Source of the DNA: Paralithodes platypus
Lineage: Eukaryota; Arthropoda; Malacostraca; Decapoda; Lithodidae
NCBI GenBank assembly: GCA_032716605.1
Contig: CM064519.1
Coordinates: forward strand, 29,628,205 to 29,692,204
DNA length: 64,000 nucleotides
Reading direction: 5' to 3'
The notes under the pieces are model-generated. The model did not search any database, was not told the origin of the DNA, and saw nothing but the letters and a program-made list of their open reading frames with translations. Shown here piece after piece: positions 24,590 through 36,292 of this stretch. Both the position numbers and the translations under genes were made by a program. The first letter of the stretch is position 1, and each line of letters begins with the position of its first letter.

Positions 24590-27240
24590 GTAATGTTTGA
24601 GAAAAGCCGAATAAATAAAAATGGAGGTGGCGTTTTATTTTATATCAAAGAAAGTCTTAACCCGACCCTCTTGTCAAAACCTCAAATTGTGAACGTCGAC
24701 ACATCTTTTGTGCTAATAAAGAATAATAAAGGTACAAAAATAATACTTGCATTAATATACAGACCTCCAGCTCAATCAGTGCAAACTGACCGATAAATTT
24801 ATGAACAAATTGCAAATGTAAGTAACTCACAAGATACCGTATTTTTTGGCGACTTTAATTTACCTGTGACCAAGTGGGGCGATACTCTTACTTCACACTC
24901 CGGACATGACTTGTATACGAACTTGCAAGAGAGTTCGCTTTATCAATTTGTTCGAACACCGACCCGTGGTAATAACGTTCTTGACATTGTACTTGCAACA
25001 AAAGAAGAATTAATAGAGAATTTGAATGTTGGTGATGAATTCAGTAACAGCGACCATCGTACGATAACTTTCACTTTAAACTTTACTAGTAACGAACCAA
25101 ATAGTAGCATCGAAAAAGTCCCTAATTTCAAGAAAGCAAACTTTCATAAACTTAGAGCTATGTTTAAAGAAACTGACTGGAGCTTTTTAATTAACAATAA
25201 CGACATAAATACATCTTGGAAGTTATTCGAAACCACTTACCTAAAAGCAGTGCAAGACTGCATACCATCGAAAATACGGCGTCCAGGCCATAATAATAAG
25301 CCCAAATGGTGGAATAAAGATATTTCAAACTGCCTGCTTGCTAAAATTTTTTGCTAATGATAGATTAAAATCCTCACAAAATGACGAAGAACGGGTGAAA
25401 TTTGTAGAGCTACGACGCAAAGCCAAAAAGTTAATTAAGCAAAGTAAAAAGACCCTAGAGTTACATATTGCGAATCAAAGTAAAACAAACCCGAAAGAAT
25501 TCTATAGTTATATCAGAAAGAAAAAAGTAGTTACTTCAACTGTTGGACCGTTAGTCGATGAAAATGGAGAATACACCAAAGACGAAGTACAAATGAGTAA
25601 TGCCCTCAATACCTTCTTTGCATCAGTTTTTACAACAGAAGACCTCAGTGATATCCCTACACCATCGCCGATTCAGATTGATAATTCAGATGTTCTAAGC
25701 AATATCACCGTTACAGAGAGAGAAGTATTGAATTGTTTAGATAAACTCAAAGTAAATAAAACGCCTGGACCTGATACAATCTCGCCTAGAGTTCTAAAGG
25801 AAGCTAAGGATGAGCTCTCCAAACCACTGACATTACTATTCAATAAATCCTTGCAGTCTGGAACTATGCCTGATCAGTGGAAGATAGCCAACATAACACC
25901 GATATTCAAAAAAGGCAGCAAATCCCTACCCAGTAACTATCGTCCAATTAGATTAACCTCAGTTGTATGTAAAATGCTAGAAACGGTCATAAGAGACAGA
26001 CTCGTAAATCACTTAGAGGAAAATAACATACTTAAAGATACTCAACACGGCTTTCGTAAAAAACGTTCCTGTTTAACAAACCTCTTAGACTTCTTCCACG
26101 ATATCCTCAACCTCTACGATGAGAGTAAAGCTGTAGATATTATATACCTTGATTTTCAAAAGGCCTTTGACAAAGTTCCCCACAAACGTTTACTGCTAAA
26201 ACTAAAAGCGCATGGAATACAAGACGGTGTGTTGAAATGGATAGAAAATTGGCTCAGCGACAGAAAGCAAAGAGTAGTCATAAACGGTAAGGCATTTAAT
26301 GGACCAATGTAAGTAGCGGGGTACCCCAGGGATCGGTACTAGGACCAATTATCTTTCTAATTTATATCAACGACATAGATGAGGGTCTCACCTGTACAAT
26401 CTCAAAATTTGCTGACGATACAAAAATTGCAAATAGCGTACTCTCAAAAGATCAAGTTGACGATATGCAACACAATCTAGATAAATTGTCACATTGGGCC
26501 CAAATTTGGCAAATGAGTTTCAATGCGGATAAATGTAAAGTACTACATATCGGATACCTAAATGAGAAAGCAAACTATTCGATGAATGGCACTCAGCTTA
26601 AGAATGTAAACAGAGAAACCGATCTGGGAGTAACAATATCGAGTAACCTAAAACCGAGTCAACAATGTTCAGAAGTTGTTAAGAAGGCAAACAAAATAAT
26701 TGGCTTTATAGGCAGATCATTTGAGCATAAATCCAAAGACGTAATCCTAACCCTTTACAATTCCTTAGTCCGCCCTCTTCTGGAATACTGCGTTCAATGC
26801 TGGTGCCCTTATTACCAAAAAGACATAAACAAGCTAGAACGAGTTCAACGTAGAGTTACCAAAATGATACCTAGCCTAAAGAACAAACCATACGAAGAGC
26901 GTCTTAGAGAATTAAATCTATTTCCTTTAACCCAGCGCAGATTAAGAGGTGACTTAATTCAAGTGTTCAAAATCATCAAAGGCATCGACAATATGAACTG
27001 TAGTAAGTACTTCACTATCGACCAATCTAATTACACGCGGGGAAACGGTTGCAAAATTATTGGTAAATCTTTTAACTCACACGAATCTAAGAATTACTTC
27101 TTCAATCGAGTTGTCAACTTGTGGAATGGGCTTCCCCGAGACGTTATAGACTGCAGCACCGTTGATTCATTTAAATTCCGCCTAGACAAATATCTCGCAT
27201 CAAACCCGCGACTGACTGCGTTTGTAAATGAATAACTTTA
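24590..27240 (+). mobile_element. CR1-like non-LTR retrotransposon, 5'-truncated
   Basis: The longest retroelement in the window. It starts inside the endonuclease domain, so roughly the first hundred residues and any ORF1 are absent, and ends just after the terminal stop at 27235. It lies tail-to-tail with another LINE on the minus strand (28830-27250), and an 8-bp-stem hairpin (CCTGCCAC-GTTA-GTGGCAGG, 27293-27312) sits at the junction. Domain order endonuclease, RT, C-terminal domain fits the CR1/L2/Jockey group; other fragments in this window with related protein ends carry TTCTTATG-type tails typical of CR1. Confidence 0.85.
24593..27235 (+). pseudogene. LINE endonuclease/reverse transcriptase, broken
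   Basis: Endonuclease motifs visible: GDFNLP at about 24850-24867 and SDHRT at about 25046-25060. RT motifs: NKTPGPD, WKIANITPIFKKG, SNYRPI, HGFRKKRS, DFQKAFDKVPH, SGVPQGSVLGP and the catalytic FADD at 26408-26419. The C-terminal part carries LYNSLVRPLLEYC, LERVQRRVTKMI and FFNRVVNLWNGLP. Three lesions break it: a TAA at 24794-24796 in the same frame, a frameshift near 25335-25345 in a T6 run, and a frameshift near 26300. The catalytic residues are retained, so inactivation looks fairly recent, or some lesions are assembly errors in homopolymers. Confidence 0.85.
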
Positions 27241-27249
27241 TTTTATCCT

Positions 27250-28830
27250 CCCCTCAGTTACTAACCCATATGTCCCCTACTAACTTCCTAGTCCTGCCAC
27301 GTTAGTGGCAGGGCAGTAGTTCCCTTTCCAATGTTCCCTTACCCACTCTAAACCACTGTTTGGACACTTGATCCTCAGTGTTTTGGAGGACAAGCAGCCT
27401 AGAAGGGTTACTAGATCTGTTGTTGCTTGATTTCCTTTGTACTCCTTTGGTGTTGTAACAGCGATAGAGGAGTGAAAGAGATGCAACATTACGGCGTCTA
27501 GAAATAGATTGTAGGGAACTAGTAAGAGGAAGTGAGTGGATGAGGTGAAATGCTTTTGAGTCTAGTCTTTCGAGAAGTGTGGTATCGGTGGAAGCTCCTC
27601 ACACATACGCACAATAGTCGATACATGGGCGCACTGTGCCCCTATACATAGCAAGAAGCTGTACGGGGTTGAAGACCCTCTGGAGAGGGTTGAGCACACC
27701 TAACTTCTGGGAAGCTGTTTTAGCAAGAGTGGTAATGTGATCTTTCCTAAAAAGAATATTGAGAAAAGATGAGGGGTTGATTTGAGTATTGTTGAAGAGT
27801 AATTGATAGTCTAGTGGCAGATTGCATTGGGTAGATAGAAGGAGAAATTGAGTCTTGGAGGCATTGAATGAAACAAGATTTTATCTGACCCAATCAGAAA
27901 TAATTGATAGATCAGAAGATAGGCATTCTATAGCCTTGCCACATGACTTTTGGAGTGATTGCATGTTGGTTTGTTGTGAAATATTAGCTGAATTGTGTAA
28001 AGTAGAGTCATGAGCATACGAGTGGATAGGATTAGAGGTACACTTGAGGTGATCATTAATGAATATCAGAAAGAAAACTAAAGACAGAACTAAACCATGA
28101 GGAACACTTCAGTTGATAGGTTGAGCAAGTGAGTGATGGCCGTCCACAATTGCAGCTATGAAACTGTCAGAAAGGAAATTAAAGACAAAGGGACAAATAG
28201 AGGGATAGAAACCGAAGGAGTGTAGTTTGGTATTTGAGATTTGAGCCTGACCCTATCGAAGGCTTTCAAGATGTCTAACGCAATAGAACAAGTCTCACCG
28301 AAGTCCTGAAGGGAGAATGTCCAAGAGTTAATAAGATAAGCAAGGAGATCACCTGTAGAGGAAACTATACTGGCGATCTGAAAGTAGATTATGGGAAGAT
28401 AAATGTTTAAGATATTTTGAATTAACAATAGTTCCGAATATTTTAGATATGCAAGAAATGAGAGCAATTGGACGATAGAGGTTAGAGGAAAAATAGAGAT
28501 GAAAGAGTTTGCCAAGACAGGGAGTCAGCATGAAAGAACAGTTTTTGAGTACAACAGTAGGAACACCATCCGGTCCATATGCCTTCTTAGTATTAAGTCC
28601 AGAGAGGGTGGAAAGTATATCCTTAGAAGAAATTATGATATTGGGCATAAGTAGTTGAGAGGGGGTTGGAGATGGAGTAGTGCCGGAATCACCCAAGGGG
28701 GAGTTTTAAGCAAAACCTGGAGCGAAGAGTTTAGCTTTGTCAGAGGAAAAGTGATGGTAGTACCATCAGAGTGGATAAGAGGAGGGAAAGACGAGGAAGT
28801 GAAATTATTGGATTTTTTTTTTTTTTTTTG
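27250..28830 (-). mobile_element. Degenerate LINE on the minus strand
   Basis: RT pieces on the minus strand: LNTKKAYGPDGVP and YRPIALISCISKIFG (frame 28696-28349), then CSIALDILKAFDRV (frame 28515-28156), then FLIFINDHL and the catalytic box reading YAHD instead of YADD (28007-28018). Towards 27280 it reads LLAMYRGTVRPCIDYCAYVWG and SLLYRC. Several frameshifts and stops. It differs from the CR1-like element at 24590 and resembles Jockey- or Rex-type RTs (tentative). The catalytic Asp substitution shows it is dead. Confidence 0.7.
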
Positions 28831-28873
28831 TTGCTAGATGCCAAAAAGCTTGGGAAGAGCTAGTTATATTTCT

Positions 28874-29394
28874 GTATATTACAGCACATTATTACAGTGT
28901 ACCACATTTCACAATATTACAGCACATCACAACGCATTACATTACAGCACAGTATTACAGCAAAATAAAGCACATTACACCACATTATTAGAGCACATTA
29001 TTACAGTATAGCACATTATTTCAGAAGATTACAGTACAATAGTACAGCACGGTACAGCACATAAGTGCAGCACATTATAACACATTATTACAGCACAATA
29101 TTATAGCGCATTACAAAACACTATTAAAGCACAGTACAGTACAGTAGCTTAACTTGGCTACATTGTACGTTTTTGCAACATTGTGCCGTGAAGCGTTCTT
29201 CGCAGCACAAAAAAACTTGCGAAAACGTACGGTGTGGAAAAGTTGAGTTTTGTGGAGCTGTGATGTGCTGTAATGTGTTGTAATAATGTGCTGTACTGTA
29301 ATATTGTGATGTAATAATGTGAGGAAATAATGGAGTGTAATGTGCTGTACTGTGCTGTAGGAATGTGCTGTACTGAGCTGTAATAACATAACAG
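28874..29394. repeat. Palindromic ACAGCACATTATT satellite with central stem
   Basis: The left half (28874-29150) is a degenerate array of ACAGCACATTATT-type words; the right half (29260-29394) is the inverse, AATAATGTGCTGT. Between them, 29161-29178 (cattgtacgtttttgcaa) pairs with 29217-29234 (ttgcgaaaacgtacggtg) around a loop, so the whole block is one foldback of about 520 bp. Not coding. Confidence 0.7.
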
Positions 29395-29624
29395 CTGATG
29401 AACAGTACTGTCATGAGTTCCAGAAACTCTATGGTTGTTTCACACCCTGGTTCAGGACAGCTATCATGCATAGCATATTTTATTATTATCTTTTTCCCTT
29501 ATTTATCACTATGGTAAATATTACTCATAATATAAGTATTAATTATTTTGAGGGAAAATTAATTGTAAGATTACTGTATTAAGATATCCTAGGAGAGTCT
29601 TTCTGGAGTTTACATATTGTTGGA

Positions 29625-30150
29625 GCCCAAGAGTATCAACCGCTAGACTGGTAATTCAATGGTCAAGGGTTAAAATCCCGATGTATCAATGGGAAGATAT
29701 TATTGTGATGGAATTTGTGCTGTACCTGGTATCAGTGCAATACCACAAATCCCAGCGAAACGCCAAAAATTACCCTCATTGTTCCTGATTAAATAGCACT
29801 GTATGAATATTCCCATATTCAAAATATGCTACAGGGGGGCAATGCCTAGTGAGTTAATTGCTCAATAGGTGGCGTTCTGAGAGTGAGGGTGAGACAGTGA
29901 AGCACAAAGGTGAAGCAGCTTCAGAGATGGGGCTGCTTCAAGCCGTGAGTGGGTAACCAAGCATTGTGCATCTTGTAAAGGCAAGATGTTAAAAGCTGGT
30001 CGCAGCTCTAAGTGCTTTACATATCCTACTACCTAGACTGGAACACGACCTCACGGGCTTCACCATGTTGAGCGGTTGAATGTACAGGCTCTCAACCTAT
30101 GCCCGAGAGGGAGTAGTTGGAATATATAGGACAAAACAAAAACAAAATAA
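29625..30150 (+). mobile_element. tRNA-derived SINE, copy 3
   Basis: Same head (ccgctagactggtaattcaatggtc, B box ggttaaaatcc, diverged) and body as the 4368 copy, through 'ctcaacctatgcccgagagg', with an A-rich tail (aaaacaaaaacaaaataag). The B box has lost its consensus GGTTC, so Pol III activity is unlikely. Confidence 0.75.
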
Positions 30151-30439
30151 GATAGACTCTCAGTGTCTCCCAAGCTACCAAGATCTCTCAGACTGCTACT
30201 ACACCTGTCACTACAGCTGCCTGCCTCCCATATAACTACAACCAACACCTGAACAGTAGAAGATCCACAGTTAAGTTCCCATAATATATATAAGGCCTGT
30301 AGCATTTATTGTGTGGGACTTATATCACGACCCACCAGTAACATCAGACAAGTGAGTTCAACTCCACTGGGTGACCTCCATTTTATTAATGCTAGAACCT
30401 TCTTCTCGTTACATTTCTGTCTGTTCAATCCTCCCCTCA

Positions 30440-30760
30440 GGATTTCAGACAAGTACTGTGCTGTAATAATGTGCTTTAATAAGGTGATAATATTATACTG
30501 TAATAATGTGTTGTTTAATGTGGTGCAATGTGCTGTAATAATGTGTTGTGTTATGCTGAAATAATATGCTTGTAATGTAATAAATCACTGTAATGTGCTG
30601 CAAATATGTGTTATAGTGTGCTATACTGTAATATGTGTTATAGTGTGCTATACTGTAATATGTGTTATAGTGTGCTATACTGTAATATTGTGCTGTACTG
30701 TGCTGAAATAATGTGCTTTATTGTGCTATACTCTGATGTAATAATGTGTCCTCCACTCCT
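30440..30760. repeat. Second block of AATAATGTGCTGT satellite
   Basis: The same word as the right arm of the 28874-29394 foldback, repeated irregularly. Includes three near-identical copies of 'tgtgttatagtgtgctatactgtaata' (about 27 bp each) near 30605-30690. Confidence 0.65.
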
Positions 30761-30986
30761 CCGTAGCTGTTCGTAGGTGTTCTTAGGGGCATCATAGGTC
30801 ATCGTAGACACTTCATGACAATTTGAATTTGACACTTATCATAGCAGTTCGTGTTTGTGTCATAGGTCTGTTGTAGGCACTTCGTAGCAATTAATATTTA
30901 TTATTTAGCAACTTAGTGGAACACAGCCTTCGTGGTCAATTTCTATAGATATGCCACAAGATTTAGATTGGGACATGTCGGAGTGG

Positions 30987-31548
30987 GATTAGCTTGGTGG
31001 AGTGGTTATGCCACTAGACTGGTAATCCAATGGTCCCGGGTTCAAATTCTGATGTATCAATGGGAAGATACTATTGGGATGAAAATTGTGCTGTACCTAG
31101 TATCATTGCATTACCGCAAAGCCCACCGAAACGGCCAAAATACCCTCATTGTTCCCTGATTAAATAGCACTGTACGAATATTCCCATATTCAAAATATGC
31201 TACAGGGGGGCAATGCCTAGCAAGTTAATTGCTCAATAGTGGGCGTTCTGAGAGTGAGGGTCCGAGTCTAGTGGGAAAAGACAGTGAAGCACGGAGGCTA
31301 GGCAGCTCCAGAGATAGGGCTGCTTCAAGCTGTGAGTGGGCAATCAAATGCTGTGCATTCTGCGAAGGCAAGATGGCAAAGGCTGGTTGCAGCTCTAAGT
31401 GCTTCACATGCATCACTCCATAGACTGGAACGAGACCTAACGGGCTTCACCGTTGAATGTACAGCAGTTGAAAGTACAGGCTCTCAGCCTATGCCCGAGA
31501 GGGAGTAAGTTGGAAACAAAATAAAAAATAAAAATAAAAAAAAAACTC
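30987..31548 (+). mobile_element. tRNA-derived SINE, copy 4 (best-preserved head)
   Basis: The head reads TGGTGGAGTGG (A-box-like), CACTAGACTGGTAATCC (anticodon arm) and GGTTCAAATTC (B box, one change). The body follows in the same order as the other copies, ending in an A-rich tail (aaaataaaaaataaaaataaaaaaaaaa) at 31548. Confidence 0.8.
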
Positions 31549-31989
31549 AAGGGATCATAGAGTGCCTTAAGAGCAAGTGTGAGAATCTCTAGTAAATTCA
31601 CTTAGATATCTGCATCATATACAATATTCAGGTTAGTGATCTTGAAACTACATACCGATGACTACAACTGACTGCCCTGCCCATTAACCAGTCCATAAAA
31701 GCACACACCCATGTATCACTCCTGAGTGAACAAGGGTGAGAAGGGGTCCATTACACTAGACACCACTTTCTGTTCCTATATGCATTATAGCTCAGAAACT
31801 ATCAATCAATGGTAGAGTTGCAATACTTAACATAGTCATATGACTTTTTGAGATTTACGTGAACTGTGCACAGTCCGTCTCAAAAACTCGAGCCAGTATT
31901 TCACATCAGGAGGGCCAGAACTTTGTCAATTGATGTATTCTTAAGTGTGAAACACAAGTCTCTGACCTTTAAGAAGTCAACTTCGAGTT

Positions 31990-33620
31990 CACATCAGCAA
32001 CTGCCTCTAAAAGGTCGATATCCATTCTGTAATAAGGGCACCAAAATTGGACAGCGTAGTCTAAATGGGGTTTACTTGTGCTAAGTATAGCTTTAAGAAA
32101 ACTTCAGCAATCCTGTTGCTAACACTCCTAGATATGAATCCTAAAACTCTATTTGCCTTGTTCCTAACACTTATACAGTTTTCTGGATTTCAGATCATTA
32201 CTAACGAGCACTCCCATATCCTTCTCACACTCTGAGTTATCCAATTCTACATTGTCTAGTTTGTATTTCGCTTCTAAATTACGATTTTCAATCCTTAATA
32301 CCTTACATTTGTCTACAATGAAACTCATCTGCCAATTTATGGACCACTTGTGCATATGATGGAAATCCTTTTGTAGACATTCCTTGTCGCTAGCTGACTC
32401 TATTATCCTACCCATTTTAGTATCATCAGCAAATTTACTGATCCTACTCTTCATGCCTGAGTCTAGATAATTTATGTAGGTAATGAACAGAAGGGGCCCC
32501 AAAACCGACCCTTGGGGGACCCAACTTTTAACTAGTCCCCAGTCCAATTTTATACCATTAATACTAACTCTCTGCTTCCTACCAATCATCCATGACCTAA
32601 TCAACTTGAGTAGCATCCTCCCAATACCATGTTCTTCTATCTTCCTTAACAGCCTTTCATGTGGAACTCTATCAAAGGCCTTACTGAAGTCTAAGTAAAC
32701 TATATCATATGACTTGTCGTTATCTACCGCTTCATATACCTCCGGAAAAAATAACTGAGTACATTTGTTAGGCAGGATCGTCCTGAAGTGAATCCATGTC
32801 GAGATGGTTTAATTAACTTGAAAATTTCTAAGTTATTTCTAATTTTCCTGGCAATAATTAATTATAGCAATTTCCCTATAATTCATGCGAGACAAATGGG
32901 ACGGTAATTTGATGCTATGGACTTATCACTTTTTTTTGTTTAAATCGGAATTACATTTGCAAGCTTCCATGAATCAGGAACTAAGCCTAAATCTAGTGAA
33001 TTACTAAATAGGTGAGTTAATGGGTAACTTAATTCGTCCTTGCATTTGTTTAATACCTTAGCATACACCACATCTGGACCTGGAGATTTCTGAGGTATTA
33101 GTCTATATATTGTCTTAATTTCTTCGTCACTAGTGACCTGAACTGTGCTTAATATGTCGTCTATACTACCGTTAAAAACTTGGTAAACTACTGGAACTTA
33201 ATATAATTTTCGTTTGTAAAAGCAGAAAGGAAATGACTATTTAGAGTACTGCACATTTCCAACTCATCATCTGTAATCTCACCTATTACATTCTTAATAA
33301 GGGCCCCTACTGTATCATTTACTTAAGATTTATACAATTGATAAACTGCTTTACGGTTATTTTTGGATTAATTTGCTACCTTGATTTCGTAGTTTCTGTT
33401 TTCCTTCTTTACCTGCCTCGACAAGTTACGGTGGTATCCTATTAGGTGGATTCCGCCTTTCTGTATTTTTCTGTACACACCTCTCTTTCTACCTATACGA
33501 TCTAATAATATATTTGTCGTCCATATTGGTTGGTTCGTATGTGATCTAAATTTTCATTTTGGTATATATTTATCTTGTTCGCTCTGTAAAGTAGAGATGA
33601 ACTGATTATCCACACTATTT
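31990..33620 (-). mobile_element. CR1-like LINE, degenerate, minus strand
   Basis: Minus-strand pieces in order: SHTNQPIWTTN (about 33545), a linker KKENRNYEIKVAN, KSPGPDVVYAKVLN, then the open frame 32616-32164 with SINGIKLDWG, WVPQGSVLGPLLF and FADDTKMGRI (catalytic FADD intact), WSINWQMSFIVDKCKVL and KDMGVLVSNDLK. Downstream it continues ISVRNKANRVLGFISRSVSN to about 31990. Frameshifts separate the pieces. Related to the CR1 fragments at 58250-60020. Confidence 0.75.
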
Positions 33621-34117
33621 AAATTGTATTGCGATGTATGCTGCTTCTACCTTTTCTTTCATCCTATGGTATACACCTTTATAAACTTGACTTTTGCCCA
33701 GTTGGTCATGCTTGTGGCCGTGAACATGACCGTAAGAGACACGATGAAGCAGGATGTCTATTTAATGTTCTGTTATTCTATTATCTTGGCCACGTCCATG
33801 TTCACCATAGTACACTTGCGAGTGAGCAACCGTTACGCTGGATTTCGTATATAACGCTATTTTTTATCTTTCCATTTCCGTAACCTTTTTGTTTTTACAA
33901 TGTCTGCAACTGTTATGTCCATGTCAGTAGCTCTATTCGTGCCTGCTTAAGTTAGATATATATCAATGTGCATGGGACTACCGAATATTCTGTCTTTTTT
34001 AGATTATTTTTCTTGTTATCTATGTTCAGATATTGTTGTGCCTTCTGTTTCACAATACTTCCTATTCCTTCTGGATATATCAGATTAACACACGCTTCTT
34101 TGATTCTGGGTCCCCCC

Positions 34118-34136
34118 CCCCCCCCCCCACTCCCAT
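34118..34136. repeat. Poly(C) run
   Basis: About 18-19 consecutive C residues. Long G/C homopolymers are also seen at 44754-44770, 50234-50247, 56653-56669 and 62680-62696. Confidence 0.85.
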
Positions 34137-34459
34137 ACCGAAGAATGTAGAAATTTAATCTAAAGACGGGTCTAAATATTGTTATAGGTTAAAGGGAGCC
34201 TGGGTGGCGTTTTACTATTTTGCAGGGAATCTTTTAACCATTATAATAATACTGAAAAGTTCGAACATGGCAAATGGAAAAACAAATAATAAATAAATAA
34301 AATCTCTCTTTAATAAAAAAAGAAAAATAAATGCATACAGTACCTCCCGAAACGTCGGATCAGATACAATTAAATAAGGGACTGCATGGGGTGGACAAAG
34401 GTTATAGGTCTAAAGAAAATGGAGACACGGAAAAAGATATGTGACAACTGAAAAATAGG

Positions 34460-34716
34460 TGTGGTGTCCCGAGTTCGAATCCCGGGAGGACCATATGCTT
34501 TCATTAGTTTATTCAAGTACATTGGGGTTAGTAATTGATGATTAATGTTAAGAACGGGGTGTTAGTTATATAACTTTCTGTAAAATATACTAAATTGGTA
34601 AAGTATTGAGAATTAGAAGGGAACATTATTAAAGTGTTAGAGCTATCTGATGTTGCACAAAGTGTTAGAGCTATCTGATGTTGCACAAATCCTGGGAGAG
34701 TCACGTGCTTTCATTT
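34460..34716. repeat. tRNA-like fragments and 28-bp tandem duplication
   Basis: 34469-34500 holds a B-box-like GAGTTCGAATCCCGGG followed by 'accatatgctttcatt'; 34687-34716 repeats a diverged form (atcctgggagagtcacgtgctttcatt). Between them a 28-bp unit starting aaagtgttagagc occurs twice in tandem (34631-34686). No full tRNA cloverleaf. Confidence 0.5.
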
Positions 34717-34731
34717 GAGGAGTTATTGGTG

Positions 34732-35115
34732 TTAAGGGGGGTTACCTGCCTTTTTTATCTCCTTTTCTCTCTTTCTTTGGCTTTTATCCATTCGGCCCCA
34801 TTCAGCCTACTGTTTTAAGACGTTTATCCTCATCCAGGTGTCGATTTTTTCTTGGCGAGCGGTAGCGAGCCAGCATATTATTAAACAAAATTGACAGCAG
34901 ACTAAATTTGTAAATTTTTCGATAGAAAAATGTCTCCTGCAAAGCTGGATTTCTCCATATAATGCTGGCTCGCTTTCGCTCGCCAGGAAGATATCGACAC
35001 CTGGGTGGGGATAAATGTTTTAAAACAGTAGGCTGAAAGGAGCCGAATGGATACAAGCCAGAGAAAGAAATACATTTAAAAGGAGAAAACAAATGCAGGT
35101 CACAGGTCTTATTAA
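34732..35115. mobile_element. TTAA foldback element, family A
   Basis: Starts TTAAGGGGGGTTACC; arms carry 'tatccattcggccccattc' and its inverse; the centre holds 'ggcgagcggtagcgagcc' and 'ggctcgctttcgctcgcc'. The right terminus is degenerate (gcaggtcacaggtcttattaag), TTAA at 35112-35115. The centre is inverted relative to the 14478 copy, reflecting insertion orientation. Confidence 0.75.
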
Positions 35116-35119
35116 GAAC

Positions 35120-35690
35120 GATACTAAAATAAAATAAAAATTTGAAATTATTACGAAGGAATAAAATATGCTCATAATAAAACAGTCTTCCATTATTTAT
35201 TATAATAAAAAATATGGTGTAATTGATTTGATATTAATTAAATTATATTACATTATAAAACTGAAATGCTTAATACCATGAGGTATGATGCAACTCAAAA
35301 TAAACTTTACTTAACTATAATTATTATATACAAGAGACACGTAAAACAGTCACACATGTTTTGCTGCAAACATCTATTAGTATGTCTACATGATAAACTA
35401 ATACTAATAAATTAAAATAATACTAATCACAATCATAATTCGGATGAAACTGGAACATTTGTATATCAATAACTATTAAAAACCTTATAAACTATAAAAT
35501 GTGTAAATAGAGAGTCACACAAATAAGGGCTCTATGTTTCTACGTCCTATAACGGAGGTGAATATTAAAATCCCTGAGAGAAAGCCTTACCGGTTATAAG
35601 TACCGTATAGTCTGTTTGTTTTCACCTAGCAGAAAATTGTCATGTTTCCTGCTTGATTACTTGGTTATTACGATTATATGCATCAAAATA
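35120..35690. other. AT-rich DNA downstream of Hox3, nothing recognised
   Basis: No ORF of note and no known repeat; very AT-rich. Confidence 0.4.
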
Positions 35691-35694
35691 TATA

Positions 35695-35860
35695 GCTAAT
35701 CATGAAAACTCGAGTTTGATATCATACTGTACAATAAATAGTAGTCTCATATTTTCCCATGAGGTATTGAAAAAATATATTGCTAATCATGATAACTCGA
35801 GATTGATATCATACAACAAATAGTAGTCTCATATTTCCCCATGAGGTATGGACAAATCAA
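35695..35860. repeat. Tandem duplication, about 87 bp x 2
   Basis: The units start 'gctaatcatgaaaactcgag' (35695) and 'gctaatcatgataactcgag' (35782), and both run through 'tgatatcatac', 'aatagtagtctcatatt' and 'cccatgaggtat'. A small indel distinguishes them. It lies about 430-600 bp beyond the Hox3 stop codon. Confidence 0.8.
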
Positions 35861-35998
35861 CTGCTTTGGGAGTCAAGTTTTCAACCAGGTGAAACCAAGT
35901 AGACTATGGTATTTCTTATTACATATTACAAACTTAAATACCATTAGTTTGTACAAGCTTAAATAATTCCCTATCTAATTGGCCTTTCTCACAGTGGA

Positions 35999-36004
35999 TT
36001 TATT
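35999..36004 (-). promoter_or_regulatory. Candidate Hox3 polyadenylation signal (AATAAA)
   Basis: Minus-strand AATAAA about 290 bp downstream of the Hox3 TGA. Its last bases overlap the TTAA at the edge of the 215-bp MITE (36003-36217), so the signal is formed at the element-flank boundary. Function inferred; other AATAAA words occur further down. Confidence 0.4.
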
Positions 36005-36217
36005 AACCCATTCTGTACCGACGACGTCCTTTCAATTTAATTTTGGGTACTATTAGACGATCTTAATCAGTTTAAAAAGGGCCACCAGCAATTAACAGGC
36101 TTCGAACTACCTCACTTTACCCTTTTTACCACCACAAATCCTTCTTAAACTGCACTATGTCGTATAAATATAGGTAGAATAAAACTACAAAGACGTCGCC
36201 GGTACAGAAGGGGTTAA
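36003..36217. mobile_element. TTAA element, 215-bp family, in the Hox3 3' region
   Basis: TTAACCCATTCTGTACCGACGACGTC at one end and gacgtcgccggtacagaaggggttaa at the other: inverted repeats of about 25 bp with TTAA on both sides. It begins 76 bp downstream of the Hox3 stop codon and so probably lies inside the 3' UTR. Non-coding. Confidence 0.8.
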
Positions 36218-36292
36218 GGCTATTGATAATACATTATATTATGATAATATGATGGAGAGAAGAGTAAGCCACAACATTGAGACCATTCCCCT

